Positions 43,507-52,973 are shown, numbered from the stretch's first letter. The stretch: 64,000 nt of DNA from Microglena sp. YARC (GCA_022414725.1 CM039464.1:17791405-17855404); one strand, 5' to 3'. The notes: generated by a model not told the origin, from the sequence alone. Numbers and translations are program-made.

Positions 43507-43959
43507 ATGGCTACACTCAATACTTTTAAGGGGGCCTTGGCCACGCCTAAGTACAGTCCATCGAAGCTCGAAGACAACTCTTGCAACCCCCCAAGTGCTT
43601 CTTCAGATCAGCAAAAGCAGGCTAGCGTGTCGGAATCAAGTCGGAATCAAGGCCGCCTTATGATCGAATTCCGTGGTGAGCGCAAGCAAATGCCGCGTCT
43701 ACGAGGTTGGTTGAGGCCGGGAGCCAATAGGCTTTGGTGCAACATCTATAGTATCGAGCCAAGACTTCGCTTCAAGTACGTGGACCATGTTACATTCGAT
43801 GACGATATGTGGGAGTGCAACGCAGTATGGTTGCATTGCCTACATTTACCAAACGGATCAATTTATACAGCGTCGGTCTTTGAGATGCTGAAGGAGGCAG
43901 TCAACATTTTTGTCACAACACCCCGGTGCTGCAAGGTACACACTCCTCGACTCGCATGA
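43507..43959 (+). CDS. Hypothetical protein, 150 residues
   Basis: Not recognised. Ser/Pro-rich N-terminal 50 residues, then a basic, aromatic-rich domain (RLRGWLRPGANRLWCNIYS, RLRFKYVDHVTFDDDMWECN). It lies between two copies of the hairpin module and directly after an inverted-repeat block (43,425-43,506). Confidence 0.45.
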   Translation: MATLNTFKGALATPKYSPSKLEDNSCNPPSASSDQQKQASVSESSRNQGRLMIEFRGERKQMPRLRGWLRPGANRLWCNIYSIEPRLRFKYVDHVTFDDDMWECNAVWLHCLHLPNGSIYTASVFEMLKEAVNIFVTTPRCCKVHTPRLA

Positions 43960-44130
43960 TGATGCGCACCGTTTGGGAGGAGCGCACCTAATTCTCACAA
44001 GGGGGTGGTCATTCGTTTTCTACGCCATGACCGGGAGCAGGTTAGGGGGCAAGGTCTTACTGGCCGTAGCAAGGCCAAAGTAAGTATTCCTCGGTGCCCG
44101 CCATCCCCCTTCAGAACTTCACTAGGATTG

Positions 44131-44150
44131 TCAAGCAGACGCATGCTTGA
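44131..44150 (+). repeat. Hairpin 1 of the two-hairpin module, isolated
   Basis: tcaagcagacgcatgcttga gives a 7-bp stem. The second hairpin is missing; the inverted-repeat block shared with 35,464-35,570 follows. Confidence 0.6.
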
Positions 44151-44340
44151 TACACGGCTTCTTTTGAGTACAGAACCACAGTGAATGCGGTTGCGTAAGA
44201 CTCAATGCGGCTTTAATCGACGACAAGTGTTTCGTGTGCGCTTATAAAAACGAGTCTAAACAACGCAAAATCCATACCATATCCATGACCTTATAAAAAC
44301 CATTGCGATTGCGCTTAGAAAAAGAGTATTCATCGACGCG

Positions 44341-44937
44341 ATGCCGACCGATATATATATCCCGCCTTGTCAGCCCATTTCAAAACCAGTCCGCAAACTA
44401 GGAAAGGCGTTGTCGCTGGACATGGACAGTCTCGGCACAACCAAGTTTCTTAATCGCCTCCACTGCCAGAATGTCAGCCGTCTCCATGCACTGCGGGCGT
44501 CATCGGATGTTTCTGGTGATCCACGCATCTTGAAGTATAACGCATTGCTTCACCTTATTAAACAAAGACACCACACATCCCCACCGTCACGTTTGTTCCT
44601 CGTCGCTGTGGAGTACTTCTTCGATGACGGCTGCTGCAAGATCGCCAACGGGGGCGCCCTTGTATTCTCACATGCTATCAACACCCTTTTCGTTGTGGAG
44701 GCGAAAATCCTCAAAGACCCCCCTGCCCAGTATGGACATGACAAGGTGTTGAAAGCCATACAGCAGGCCACTATGTGCGCGACTAGACTTTTGTCCTGGC
44801 TACCGCATCTCATAAACATGGACCTGAAAGACGGAACCTCACTTGGATATGTGACAATTTCTCGTATGATCGTGACAGCTGTGAATCGCGGTGGACGCGT
44901 CTTCTGTCAAGATATCCACAGCCAGGAAATTTACTAA
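44341..44937 (+). CDS. Possible PD-(D/E)XK-like nuclease, paralog A
   Basis: 198 residues. Full-length paralog of 48,115-48,690 (about 80 percent identity by eye). The segment LFLVAVEYFFDDG...NGGALVFSHAINTLFVVEAK resembles the PD-(D/E)XK core with VVEAK as the ExK half. The expected preceding Asp is Gly here (NGGALV) but Asp in the paralog (NGDALV), so this copy may be inactive. The assignment rests on motif spacing only. The 25 bases before the ATG (gagtattcatcgacgcg) are shared with the paralog, and a tRNA-like sequence on the other strand follows 48 bp after the stop. Confidence 0.55.
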   Translation: MPTDIYIPPCQPISKPVRKLGKALSLDMDSLGTTKFLNRLHCQNVSRLHALRASSDVSGDPRILKYNALLHLIKQRHHTSPPSRLFLVAVEYFFDDGCCKIANGGALVFSHAINTLFVVEAKILKDPPAQYGHDKVLKAIQQATMCATRLLSWLPHLINMDLKDGTSLGYVTISRMIVTAVNRGGRVFCQDIHSQEIY

Positions 44938-44984
44938 GAATTGGAGGAGGAAGACCCATTTAAGGTGGAACTTTGGCAATATTG

Positions 44985-45093
44985 TGGAGTTGCCGAGAAT
45001 CGAACCCGGGTCTGTTGGTATAGGGTACCATGAGATTGACGGGAAATAAGAAAACTGCCCTTACCTTACGCTCTACCATTGAGCTACAACCCC
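44985..45093 (-). tRNA. tRNA-like sequence 1 (class II shape, Leu(AAG)-like)
   Basis: Reverse strand: acceptor GGGGTTG pairs with CAACTCC, discriminator A, D-arm GCTC-AATGGTA-GAGC, T-arm CCGGG-TTCGATT-CTCGG. A variable hairpin TGGTA-CCCTA-TACCA precedes the T-arm. The anticodon arm is odd: TAAGG then TAAG; a small intron or decay is likely. AAG would be Leu, and A73 plus a long variable arm fit Leu, but the D-arm looks like a class I tRNA. Confidence 0.55.
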
Positions 45094-45187
45094 AGACGTA
45101 GATGCAAAAACTCCTCATGTATATTTTTATATTACTACCACTTTATGTAAAAGGGTACTACTTCCCATACTCGTCGCATCTGCCTGC

Positions 45188-45712
45188 ATGCTCGCCTTTG
45201 CGCCTGCCCCCTGTAATTGGAAGTTGAAACGCTATCTTGCGCTTATTCTGGACAACAAGTGGAAAGCTATACTTTATAAACAATCAATCAATATGATTGA
45301 CAAGTGTTTTTCTCTACTAATACCTATCTGCATAGCTACCTTCGCTTTTATTTACATAGCTCGACTGAAGATTGAGATTGAGACTGAGCGCGCTCGAATT
45401 AAGGCAGATGCTGCTCGACTGAAGATTGAGCTTGAGCTTGAGCTTGAGACTGAGCACTCTCTAACGAAGGCAGATGCTTCTCGAGTGAATAGTCTGGAGA
45501 TTGAGCTTGAGACTGAGCGCGCTCGAAATAAGGCATATGTTGCTAGACTGAAGATTGAGACTGAGCGCGCAGAAGCACTTGAGAAGCAACTGAGGTACGA
45601 AAAGTCAAGCATGACTGCCGAGCAATGGAATTCCCTGAACGATCATGACAGGCGTCTCAATGAGGATCTTTGCAAACAATACGGAATCCCCTTCCCCAAC
45701 ATTCAGGAGTAA
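45188..45712 (+). CDS. Membrane-anchored coiled-coil protein
   Basis: 174 residues from the first ATG; a start at the Met of MIDKCFSLLIPICIATF (about residue 36) is more likely. One transmembrane segment (SLLIPICIATFAFIYIA) is followed by a coiled coil of imperfect 11-residue repeats (RLKIEIETERARIKADAA-type) and a C-terminal tail EQWNSLNDHDRRLNEDLCKQ. The coding repeats are visible in the DNA (attgagcttgagactgagcg). Role unknown; probably a scaffold on a membrane. Confidence 0.6.
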   Translation: MLAFAPAPCNWKLKRYLALILDNKWKAILYKQSINMIDKCFSLLIPICIATFAFIYIARLKIEIETERARIKADAARLKIELELELETEHSLTKADASRVNSLEIELETERARNKAYVARLKIETERAEALEKQLRYEKSSMTAEQWNSLNDHDRRLNEDLCKQYGIPFPNIQE

Positions 45713-45764
45713 TTCCTCGATTCCGCGATTCCTCTTTCATGAGCGCATGGGGACACGTGTCGTC

Positions 45765-45855
45765 TCAAGCAGACGTCTGCTTAACAAACTATTTCGGGAT
45801 CATGAAAGAGGAATCGCGGGACCCACGGAGTGGGGCAGGGGAATTGAGCTTCTGA
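45765..45855 (+). repeat. Two-hairpin module, copy 3
   Basis: Hairpin 1 tcaagcagacgtctgcttaa. Hairpin 2 core CCCAC-GGA-GTGGG. It lies 53 bp after the stop of the coiled-coil gene. Confidence 0.8.
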
Positions 45856-45885
45856 CTCGCGGAAACACGTGTCCTAGGATCTGAC

Positions 45886-46260
45886 TTGTCCATCGGAGGA
45901 CACACGCAAACGGCGGAACACTGTCGAATGTATCGGAGGACACAAGATGCGGAACACTGTCGAATGTATCGGACACCGAATGGCACACGCAAGACACACG
46001 CAAACGGTGGAACACGGTCGAATGTATCGGAGGACACAAGAGGCCGAACCCCGTTCGTCCATTCATTCTCACACACACCAAGGCGGCTTTCTCAAGCAGA
46101 CCCCCCGTTCGTCCATTCATTATCACACACATATGCCACGGCGGCTTGCGCATGCCCCCCCATTCGTCCATCTGTTTCCACAAATCATCTTCTATCAAAC
46201 GTCGGAACGATGTCCATACTCTTGGGGGAGCACTCATACATGACGGAAACACGGTAAAGT
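45886..46260 (+). repeat. CGGCGGAACACTGTCGAATG repeats, cluster 1
   Basis: A roughly 38-bp unit (cggcggaacactgtcgaatg, tatcggaggacacaagatg) occurs about four times, then ccgttcgtccattcattctc units. The same family fills 47,455-47,700. Frames across it are repeat artefacts. A partial hairpin-1 element (ccaagcaggtctctgctag) is at 46,287. Confidence 0.75.
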
Positions 46261-46559
46261 AGTCGGAAACGGTGATCACATGCCAAGCCAAGCAGGTCTC
46301 TGCTAGACAAATCTGCATTCAATATGGTCAGGGTTGCCGGAGCGGAGGTACCATATGTAGAGTTGACAGGTGATGGGTACCTGGAACCCTCCCTATATCA
46401 AGGCGGATCCTGTGTCGAGTCATAGGGCGACTTTCGCATCACGGCGGCACCTGTTGGGATTAGTTGAGTTGAGTTGAGTTGAGTTGCTGCTGCAAGTACC
46501 CCCAAGGGAACGTGCCATGAGGGAAGCACCAGATACGTGGTCTGTCCCTATTTCGATTT
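46261..46559. other. Gap without gene
   Basis: Contains (gagtt)n at 46,463-46,485 and a partial hairpin-1 element at 46,287. The frames here are the out-of-frame tail of the ankyrin-like gene. Confidence 0.4.
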
Positions 46560-47102
46560 CTACCCCAGGACGTAAGGTAATGTGCATGATGTGGATGCAT
46601 ACCGTGAGCATGCAGCATGTCCACCCTTGCATGTGCAATCGCAATTGGCACAAATGTGTAAAGCCCAGGTTGACAGAGAAGGATGCATAGGGGATCCTTG
46701 TCTATGTACCAGGATGAGACATTCAACATTTCCCCCCAATGCTGCAACATTGCTCAGACCCATAAGCACATCCTTCTCCATATGCTCATGTTCATGAATA
46801 TGCATAGCATGGGATGCTCCGCACTGATCAAACAAGAATGAAAGACAAGCCATTTGCCCACATGCAGCTGCATGAAGGGCGACACGGAATGAATTGATGA
46901 AACATTGTCCATGATGCCATGCATTGACGAGACACTCTAATTTACCATGAAGTGCTGCTACATTCGCAATCAGCTCCCATTTGCTCGCCTCGATGCCACA
47001 CCAGTCGCACGACTTGGGATCATGATCAAGCAAGAAAGATGAATGACAACACCTGCATGTGCCTGTCATGTGCTGCAACACGTCATACCTCCAAGTTGGC
47101 AT
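46560..47102 (-). CDS. Ankyrin-like repeat protein with N-terminal zinc motif
   Basis: 180 residues. N-terminal CRCCHSSFLLDHDPKSCDWC suggests a zinc-binding site. Then come repeats of viral ankyrin type: ANVAALHGKLECLVNAWHHG, HAAACGQMACLSFLFDQCG, SNVAALGGNVECLILVHRQG. Such proteins are abundant in large DNA viruses and mediate host-protein contacts, some as ubiquitin-ligase adaptors. After the third repeat the sequence turns low in similarity (ALHICANCDCTCKGGHAAC), perhaps a fourth, frame-damaged repeat. Confidence 0.65.
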   Translation of the reverse strand: MPTWRYDVLQHMTGTCRCCHSSFLLDHDPKSCDWCGIEASKWELIANVAALHGKLECLVNAWHHGQCFINSFRVALHAAACGQMACLSFLFDQCGASHAMHIHEHEHMEKDVLMGLSNVAALGGNVECLILVHRQGSPMHPSLSTWALHICANCDCTCKGGHAACSRYASTSCTLPYVLG

Positions 47103-47312
47103 CTGGTGACCGGTGAATTGTGTGCAAGAGATGCACTCTGGTTATGCTGTCTCATGACATGAATGGGATTGCGGATCAATCTGATCCCGTGAGGGGACAA
47201 CAAATTCCATTTGGAAGTGTACTGGTTGACATAAGTGAGGCGGCACACATCCAGGCGAGCGCCGACAGCGGACCCCGGTCTGCAGACTTTGTATCTTCAG
47301 ACAAACGACGTA

Positions 47313-47314
47313 GC

Positions 47315-47358
<44 letters not shown>
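47313..47358 (+). repeat. (GATA)n microsatellite
   Basis: About 11 gata units. Confidence 0.95.
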
Positions 47359-47454
47359 GATAACGCACTTTATCACGACACATGCCGTATCCTCACACAC
47401 GCGTCGCGGCGGATGCTGTCGAGATGATGCCCACCAACCACTCTCACTCATTCT

Positions 47455-47700
47455 CACGCAAACGGCGGAACACTGTCGAATGGCACACGCAGGACCCTCA
47501 TTGACACACACAAGATGCGGAACACTGTCGAATGTATCGGAGGACACAAGATGCGGAACACTGTCGAATGTATAGGAGGACACACGCAAACGGCGGAACA
47601 CGGTCGAATGTATCGGAGGACACAAGATGCGGAACACGGTTGAATGTATCGGAGGACACTCATTGACACACGTAAACGGCGGAACACATGTAGACGACTC
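47455..47700 (+). repeat. CGGCGGAACACTGTCGAATG repeats, cluster 2
   Basis: Six units of the 38-bp family also seen at 45,886-46,050. Surroundings (47,103-47,454 and 47,701-48,090, the latter with (CT)n at 47,960-48,015) hold no gene I can support. Confidence 0.75.
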
Positions 47701-48114
47701 ATCTTCATAGTCCATCACTCACTCACTCAGATTAAAGGGACCGGCGCTTTGCGTACACAGGCATGCCCAATCCTTGTGTATTGCTGGAGGTACGATAGCC
47801 GGGCATCATAAAAGGACCTCCTCGCCCAGAGCATGCATATTTTTCTTTTATTCTCCTCATCATCCTCTTCACTAGCGCGTCATTCGCACACCACCCTCCT
47901 CTTTCCTTTCTTCCATCTACAAATAACGCAAAATACATACACACGCGAATATCTATCCCTCTCTCTCTCTCTCTCTTTCTCTCTCTCTATCTTTCTATCT
48001 CTCTCTCTCTCTCTTTTCCACACGCCACACAGACGGATATGTAAAGCCTTCTTTTGAGATTGGAGTCATTGCCACATCCACGTATGCGCGAAGAAAAGAG
48101 TCTTCATCGACGCG

Positions 48115-48690
48115 ATGCCGACACAACCTTGTCAGCCCATTTCAAAGCCAGTCCGCCAACTAGGAAGGGCGCTGGACATGGACAGTCTCGACACATACAA
48201 GTTTCTTGATCGCCTCCACTGCCGGAATGTCAGCCGTCTCAATGCACTGCGGACGTCATCGGCTACTTCCGGCGATCCACGCGTCTTGGAGTATAACGCA
48301 TTGCACCACCTAATTAAACAAAAACACCACACATCCCCATCGTCACGTTTGTTCCTCGTCGCTGTGGAGTACGTCTTCGATGACGGATGCTTCAAGCGCG
48401 CCAACGGGGACGCCCTTGTATTCTCACATGCTATCAACACACTTTTCGTGGTGGAGACGAAAATCCTCAAAGCCCCTGCCAAAACTGGAAATGCCAAGGT
48501 GTTGAAAGCCATACATCAGGCCATTATGTGCGCGAGTAGACTTTCGTACTGGCTACCGCATCTCATCAACATTGACATGAAAGACGGAACAACACTTGGA
48601 TCTGTGACAATTCGTCGTATGATCGTGACAGCTGTGGATCGCGGTGGACGCGTCTTCAGTCAAGATATCCGCAGCCAGGAAATTGATTAA
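48115..48690 (+). CDS. Possible PD-(D/E)XK-like nuclease, paralog B
   Basis: 191 residues. Same layout as 44,341-44,937, without its 7-residue N-terminal insertion. It has NGDALVFSHAINTLFVVETK: an Asp about 15 residues before ExK, as a PD-(D/E)XK site needs, then KVLKAIHQA with the Gln often seen after the core. Inference from motifs only. A tRNA-like sequence on the opposite strand follows after 33 bp. Confidence 0.55.
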   Translation: MPTQPCQPISKPVRQLGRALDMDSLDTYKFLDRLHCRNVSRLNALRTSSATSGDPRVLEYNALHHLIKQKHHTSPSSRLFLVAVEYVFDDGCFKRANGDALVFSHAINTLFVVETKILKAPAKTGNAKVLKAIHQAIMCASRLSYWLPHLINIDMKDGTTLGSVTIRRMIVTAVDRGGRVFSQDIRSQEID

Positions 48691-48722
48691 GTTAGTTAAC
48701 TTAATTAACTCAGGCAAAACAC

Positions 48723-48833
48723 TGGAGGTACCGAAATTCGAACCCGGATCTTACATATCGCTCAGTGGGCGACATGATCAAGGAATGATGAAAATTGGCT
48801 TAACCTCACGCTATACCACTGAGCTACAACCCC
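48723..48833 (-). tRNA. tRNA-like sequence 2 (class II shape, Leu(AAG)-like, intron)
   Basis: Reverse strand: acceptor GGGGTTG with TACCTCC (one mismatch), discriminator A, D-arm GCTC..TAGC (one mismatch), anticodon stem TGAGG/CCTTG around TTAAGC plus about 13 extra bases (intron-like). Variable arm CATGTCGC-CCACTGA-GCGATATG is an 8-bp stem. T-arm CCGGG-TTCGAAT-TTCGG. Anticodon AAG reads Leu. Mismatches suggest some decay. Confidence 0.55.
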
Positions 48834-49540
48834 GTTGACAGATTAGCAACTAAACTATTGTTTTAATAAAAACGAGTGTAAACAATTTTGATCCATATAG
48901 GTCTCGGCATTGTTTTGCTGAGTATGTAATCATATTCACTGGCTGACCAAGACGGCTTCAGATTCGATTGCCGCGCACAAAATCATCTTATATCAAACGG
49001 CGGAACGATGTCGATACTATTGGGGGAGCACTCACAGATGACGGAAACACACGGTAATGTAGTCGCGGTGATCGCATGCCAAGCAGGACTCTGCTAGTAA
49101 TCGCTCTAGTTTATCGATAGGGGAATCGCGGGCCTTAGAGCATACCAAAAGGGAACAGATCTGCTCACAAAATGCGGAACTCTGTGCCATTACTTACGCC
49201 CGAACAACCAGGATAACCGTGTGGCCTCAAATACCGGATTCGGCACGCCCCTACACGAAATCCTTAATATTACACGAAAAACAATGGGGATGTCAAGCTG
49301 AGTTGAGACAACCAACATCTGAAGAGGAGAATAAGTTTTTGTAAAAGAGTTTTCTGCGTTGTTTACAACACTTCATTCGAGGACGGGTGTCTGCGACAGC
49401 CGTCATGGTATGTGTGTGAGCGAATGCCGCCATGGTATGTGTGTGAGCGAATGCCGCCATGGTATGTGTGTGAGCATATATGGGTCTGTTTTGCCCACCA
49501 GCGTTTGGGGGGGAGGATAGGGGTGTTCCATCATCATGCA
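48834..49540. other. Gap with hairpin-module fragment and short repeats
   Basis: Holds a two-hairpin module fragment (49,083-49,140, second hairpin lost) and three gtatgtgtgtgagcgaatgc-type units (49,409-49,475). No gene. Confidence 0.5.
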
Positions 49541-50560
49541 CCGGATCGTGTCTTAGGGAGCGTCTACAAAAGAAATCCGCAAGGTTTCAAGCAGGCGCCA
49601 TGCTCTACAAAACATACATCTCCTCTCTCTTTTTTTTTTATTATTAAAAAAAAAGTGTAGCGCTTGTATCGGTTGTAGCACCTAAAGCAAAAGGTTATAT
49701 ATGGAACGACAAGTTGAAACTATTGCTGAGAGCCGTACAAACGATACAAACGCTACAGGACACCGGATCGTGTCTTAGGGAGCGTCTACAAAAGAAATCC
49801 GCAAGGTTTCAAGCAGGCTCCATGCTCTACAAAACATACATCTCCTCTCTCTCTTTTTTTTATTATTAAAAAAAAGTGTAGCGCTTGTATCGGTTGTAGC
49901 ACCTACAGCAAAAGGTTAATATATGGAACGACAAGTTGAAACTATTGCTGAGAGCCGTACAAACGATACAAACGCTACAGGACACCGGATCGTGTCTTAG
50001 GGAGCGTCTACAAAAGACATCCGCAAGGTTTCAAGCAGGCTCCATGCTCTACAAAACATACATCTCCTCTCTCTCTTTTTTTTATTATTAAAAAAAAAGT
50101 GTAGCGCTTGTATCGGTTGTAGCACCTACAGCAAAAGGTTATATATGGAACGACAAGTTGAAACTATTGCTGAGAGCCGTACAAACGATACAAACGCTAC
50201 AGGACACCGGATCGTGTCTTAGGGAGCGTCTACAAAAGACATCCGCAAGGTTTCAAGCAGGCTCCATGCTCTACAAAACATACATCTCCTCTCTCTCTTT
50301 TTTTATTATTAAAAAAAAGTGTAGCGCTTGTATCGGTTGTAGCACCTACAGCAAAAAGGTTAATATATGGAACGACAAGTTGAAACTATTGCTGAGAGCC
50401 GTACAAACGATACAAACGCTACAGAACACCGGATCGTGTCTTAGGGAGCGTCTACAAAAGAAACCCGCAAGGTTTCAAGCAGGCGCCATGCTTTACAAAA
50501 CATACATTTCCTCTCTCTCTTTTTTTATTATAAAAAAAAGTGTAGCGTTTGTAGCGCACA
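49541..50560 (+). repeat. 222-bp satellite, about 4.6 units, directly before the prim-pol gene
   Basis: Units begin at caccggatcgtgtcttaggg (about 49,540, 49,761, 49,985, 50,206, 50,429). Each has cgcaaggtttcaagcaggc, a T-run/ATTATT/A-run hairpin (ttttttattattaaaaaa), tgtagcgcttgtatcggttg and aaaggttatatatggaacga. The last unit is truncated 20 bp before the prim-pol start region. Frames such as 50,158-50,565 reflect the repeat. Confidence 0.92.
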
Positions 50561-50585
50561 ATTAGACAGAGCATATAAGGATCGT

Positions 50586-51512
50586 GTGCGGTATGTTGTG
50601 AACATGGAAATGAGCGACATCATTCGCGAAACCTATGATTGGCTCTTGCAATGCGGTCGAGACGTGGTCGGTGACACCGTCCTCATCCCTACCGGAGCGA
50701 AGAAACCTATCGTTTGTCACAAGGAGCCCGGGCAGTGGTCCATGGAAAAGGCGCATCTTTACATGGTCAAAAACCCTGAACGTGCGCAGTGGGGACTTCT
50801 CCTGGATTCGTTGTGCGTTGTGGACGCCGACTCTGACGATGCGGTGGCGAAGATTGAGGCCCTGCAAGACCCTGACGTCGTCGAAGCCCTCTCGGTGTGC
50901 CCCATCCAACAGACCAACAAGGGCCGGCATTATCTGTTCATTCGCCCAGAGTGGGCTGACGCGGAAGGTTACTGGGATGGCGCACGACAGGTCATCGGTT
51001 TTGACGCCGATTTGAAGACGCGTTGTTCCACCGGTACACGCGGCGTCTTGGCGATATGCCCTTCCTTGAACAAGACGTGGGTGCGTGAGCCGTGGGCTGC
51101 GGGGACTAAGCTCGTCGATATACCTCGGACGTTGATGGAGCTGGTGGTGAAACCAAAACAAACGAAACAAAAGAAACAAAAGTCAATCAAAGTTGTGGTC
51201 AATGCCGATATCGATCACGCAAGTGGTGCACCCGAGGCGTTTGATGAGGTAGCGGCGCTGGTCGATATCATCGCCGCTACCCGCGCAAGCTCATACCGCA
51301 CATGGATGGAAGTCGGGTGGTGTCTGCACAACATATCGCCCACCCATCTCCCATTGTGGGAACTCTTCAGCAAAAAGTGCCCGGAGAAGTACACAAAGGG
51401 GAAGTGTGGCGAGGTATGGGGCACAATGAATTCGGATGATCGCGCGGGGCTTGCGCTTGCGCTTGCGCCTAGGATCTTTGCACATGTGGGCCAGACACGA
51501 CTCCCCGGTTGA
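50586..51512 (+). CDS. Prim-pol (AEP primase-polymerase) part of a primase-helicase, broken at its 3' end
   Basis: 308 residues. Archaeo-eukaryotic primase-type motifs: LCVVDADSDDAV (Asp80/Asp82), KGRHYLFIRP (His115), GFDADLKTR (Asp140). Then a basic linker (KPKQTKQKKQKS) and a PriCT-2-like domain (YRTWMEVGWCLHNI...LWELFSKKCPEKY). A start at the second Met (MEMSDIIRE) is possible. Such fusions start and unwind DNA at viral origins. The frame departs from the family near 51,470 within a gcgctt repeat; the remainder continues in other frames to the helicase at 51,942. Confidence 0.82.
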   Translation: MRYVVNMEMSDIIRETYDWLLQCGRDVVGDTVLIPTGAKKPIVCHKEPGQWSMEKAHLYMVKNPERAQWGLLLDSLCVVDADSDDAVAKIEALQDPDVVEALSVCPIQQTNKGRHYLFIRPEWADAEGYWDGARQVIGFDADLKTRCSTGTRGVLAICPSLNKTWVREPWAAGTKLVDIPRTLMELVVKPKQTKQKKQKSIKVVVNADIDHASGAPEAFDEVAALVDIIAATRASSYRTWMEVGWCLHNISPTHLPLWELFSKKCPEKYTKGKCGEVWGTMNSDDRAGLALALAPRIFAHVGQTRLPG

Positions 51513-51941
51513 GTATTGGGACATCGTCAGTCAGCGCGTCATCGAGGACATCCGCACGTGCAACGGAGCCATAACGAGATCGCGCGCATCGCAAAAAAAT
51601 ACTTGGCAAACGCATCGCTTCCGCGAGCACGAACGGCAAGATATGGTACGTATTTGACGGGCGATGGAAGACGGACGTCGCCGCGATCCACGTCAAGCAC
51701 GAGCTGTCCACCGTTGTTCTAGAGCACTTCATTATCGCTATGAACAAGGAGAGAGCGTCCCAAAGCGCTTACGACATGCAGAGCAACGCGAGCACAAAGA
51801 ACGACGCCGACCGGCTATCGCACATCACCGCGCGCCTCCAGGACGCGACCTTCAAGAATAACGTCCTGCAAGAGATGCTCGAGTACTTTTACGACCCGGA
51901 CTTCATGAAGAAACCCAAACCTCTTAGGGTTCAACAACGGC
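51470..51941 (+). pseudogene. Linking part of the primase-helicase, split over several frames
   Basis: Protein-like segments appear in successive frames: RHDSPVEYWDIVSQRVIEDI (to about 51,570), NEIARIAKKYLA (to about 51,615), then GKIWYVFDGRWKTDVAA and MNKERASQ...VLQEMLEYFYDPDF (to about 51,920), and then the helicase frame. This implies four frame changes in about 450 bp. Causes may be decay, read errors or small introns. Confidence 0.7.
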
Positions 51942-52973
51942 GTGTGGGACCTCAAAAACGGCGTCTTCCGTCAAGGGCTCTCCATGTCCGTGGGATTCGA
52001 TTACAATGTCGCAGTGTGCGAGGAATCAGCAGACCGCGTGCGGAAATACTGGGACACGATGCACCCCGACGACAACCAACAAGAATACCTCATCCACACA
52101 TTTGCTAGACAGCTGTACGGAGACAGCGGACAAGAGCTCTTTCACATACACGCCGGTGCCAACGCGTCCGCCTCTAACGGGAAGACCAAGTTCTTCGAAG
52201 TCATGGAGATCGCATTGGGCGACTACATCCGGAAATTCGGCGTGGAAATGCTGACAAGCAAGCAACGCATCAATCCAGGTCGCCCGATGCCAGAGTTTGC
52301 GACGTGGAAGGGGGTCCGCATTATGTATTGCACAGAGCCAAACCACGACGAAGTCTTAAATTCCGGAGTCCTCAAGGATATGACCGGTGGGGAAGGCATC
52401 ACCTACCGCCTCTTGCACTCCAGCGACATCGTAAGCTTCCGCCCGCAACACAAGATACACATCATGTGCAACGCCCCGCCGATGGTCGACGGTTCTGACT
52501 CTGGAGTCCAACGACGGATACGAAAACTCGACTACATCAGTCGGTTTGTGGACGCGGATGATGCGGACGCCGACAAATTCGTCTTCCCACAAGGCGCCGG
52601 GCTTGTAGAGTCATTCAAGGCAGACGGAGCGATGCGCATGGAGTTCCTACGCACCCTTCTACACGCGTTTGCATACGCGTACAAGTTCGATATGCCCGAT
52701 TCGTTAAAGCAGACCAGTGCGATGTACTTGAACGCGAGCGACGCCGTGGCTATGTTCGTCGAAGAGCACGTCGCAGCCAGCCCGGACAGCGCATTTCTGC
52801 TGAAGGAGGCCAAAGAACGCTTCAAGACATGCGAATATTTCAACGGGAAACTCAGCACGATCAAGACGGACCTGGAACGTCACCTAAGCGTCAGGTGTCT
52901 AGATCAAAGCCGCGTCAAAAGCCGCGGAAACGAAAATTTGCGAGGGGTTTTCAAAGGATACAGGCTGGTGTAA
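51942..52973 (+). CDS. D5-like superfamily 3 helicase domain
   Basis: 343 residues as an open frame; the family-like sequence begins a little upstream (GFNNGVWDLKNGVF pattern). Walker A GANASASNGKTKF (residues 72-84), Walker B RIMYCTEP (126-133), sensor KIHIMCNAPP (171-180), arginine-finger region GVQRRIRKLDY (188-198). This is the D5/NCLDV type of replicative helicase, normally fused behind the prim-pol encoded just upstream. The C-terminal part (residues 260-343, ASDAVAMFVEEHV, FKTCEYFNGK) matches the usual C-terminal DNA-binding region. The ATP-site residues look intact. Confidence 0.85.
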   Translation: MWDLKNGVFRQGLSMSVGFDYNVAVCEESADRVRKYWDTMHPDDNQQEYLIHTFARQLYGDSGQELFHIHAGANASASNGKTKFFEVMEIALGDYIRKFGVEMLTSKQRINPGRPMPEFATWKGVRIMYCTEPNHDEVLNSGVLKDMTGGEGITYRLLHSSDIVSFRPQHKIHIMCNAPPMVDGSDSGVQRRIRKLDYISRFVDADDADADKFVFPQGAGLVESFKADGAMRMEFLRTLLHAFAYAYKFDMPDSLKQTSAMYLNASDAVAMFVEEHVAASPDSAFLLKEAKERFKTCEYFNGKLSTIKTDLERHLSVRCLDQSRVKSRGNENLRGVFKGYRLV

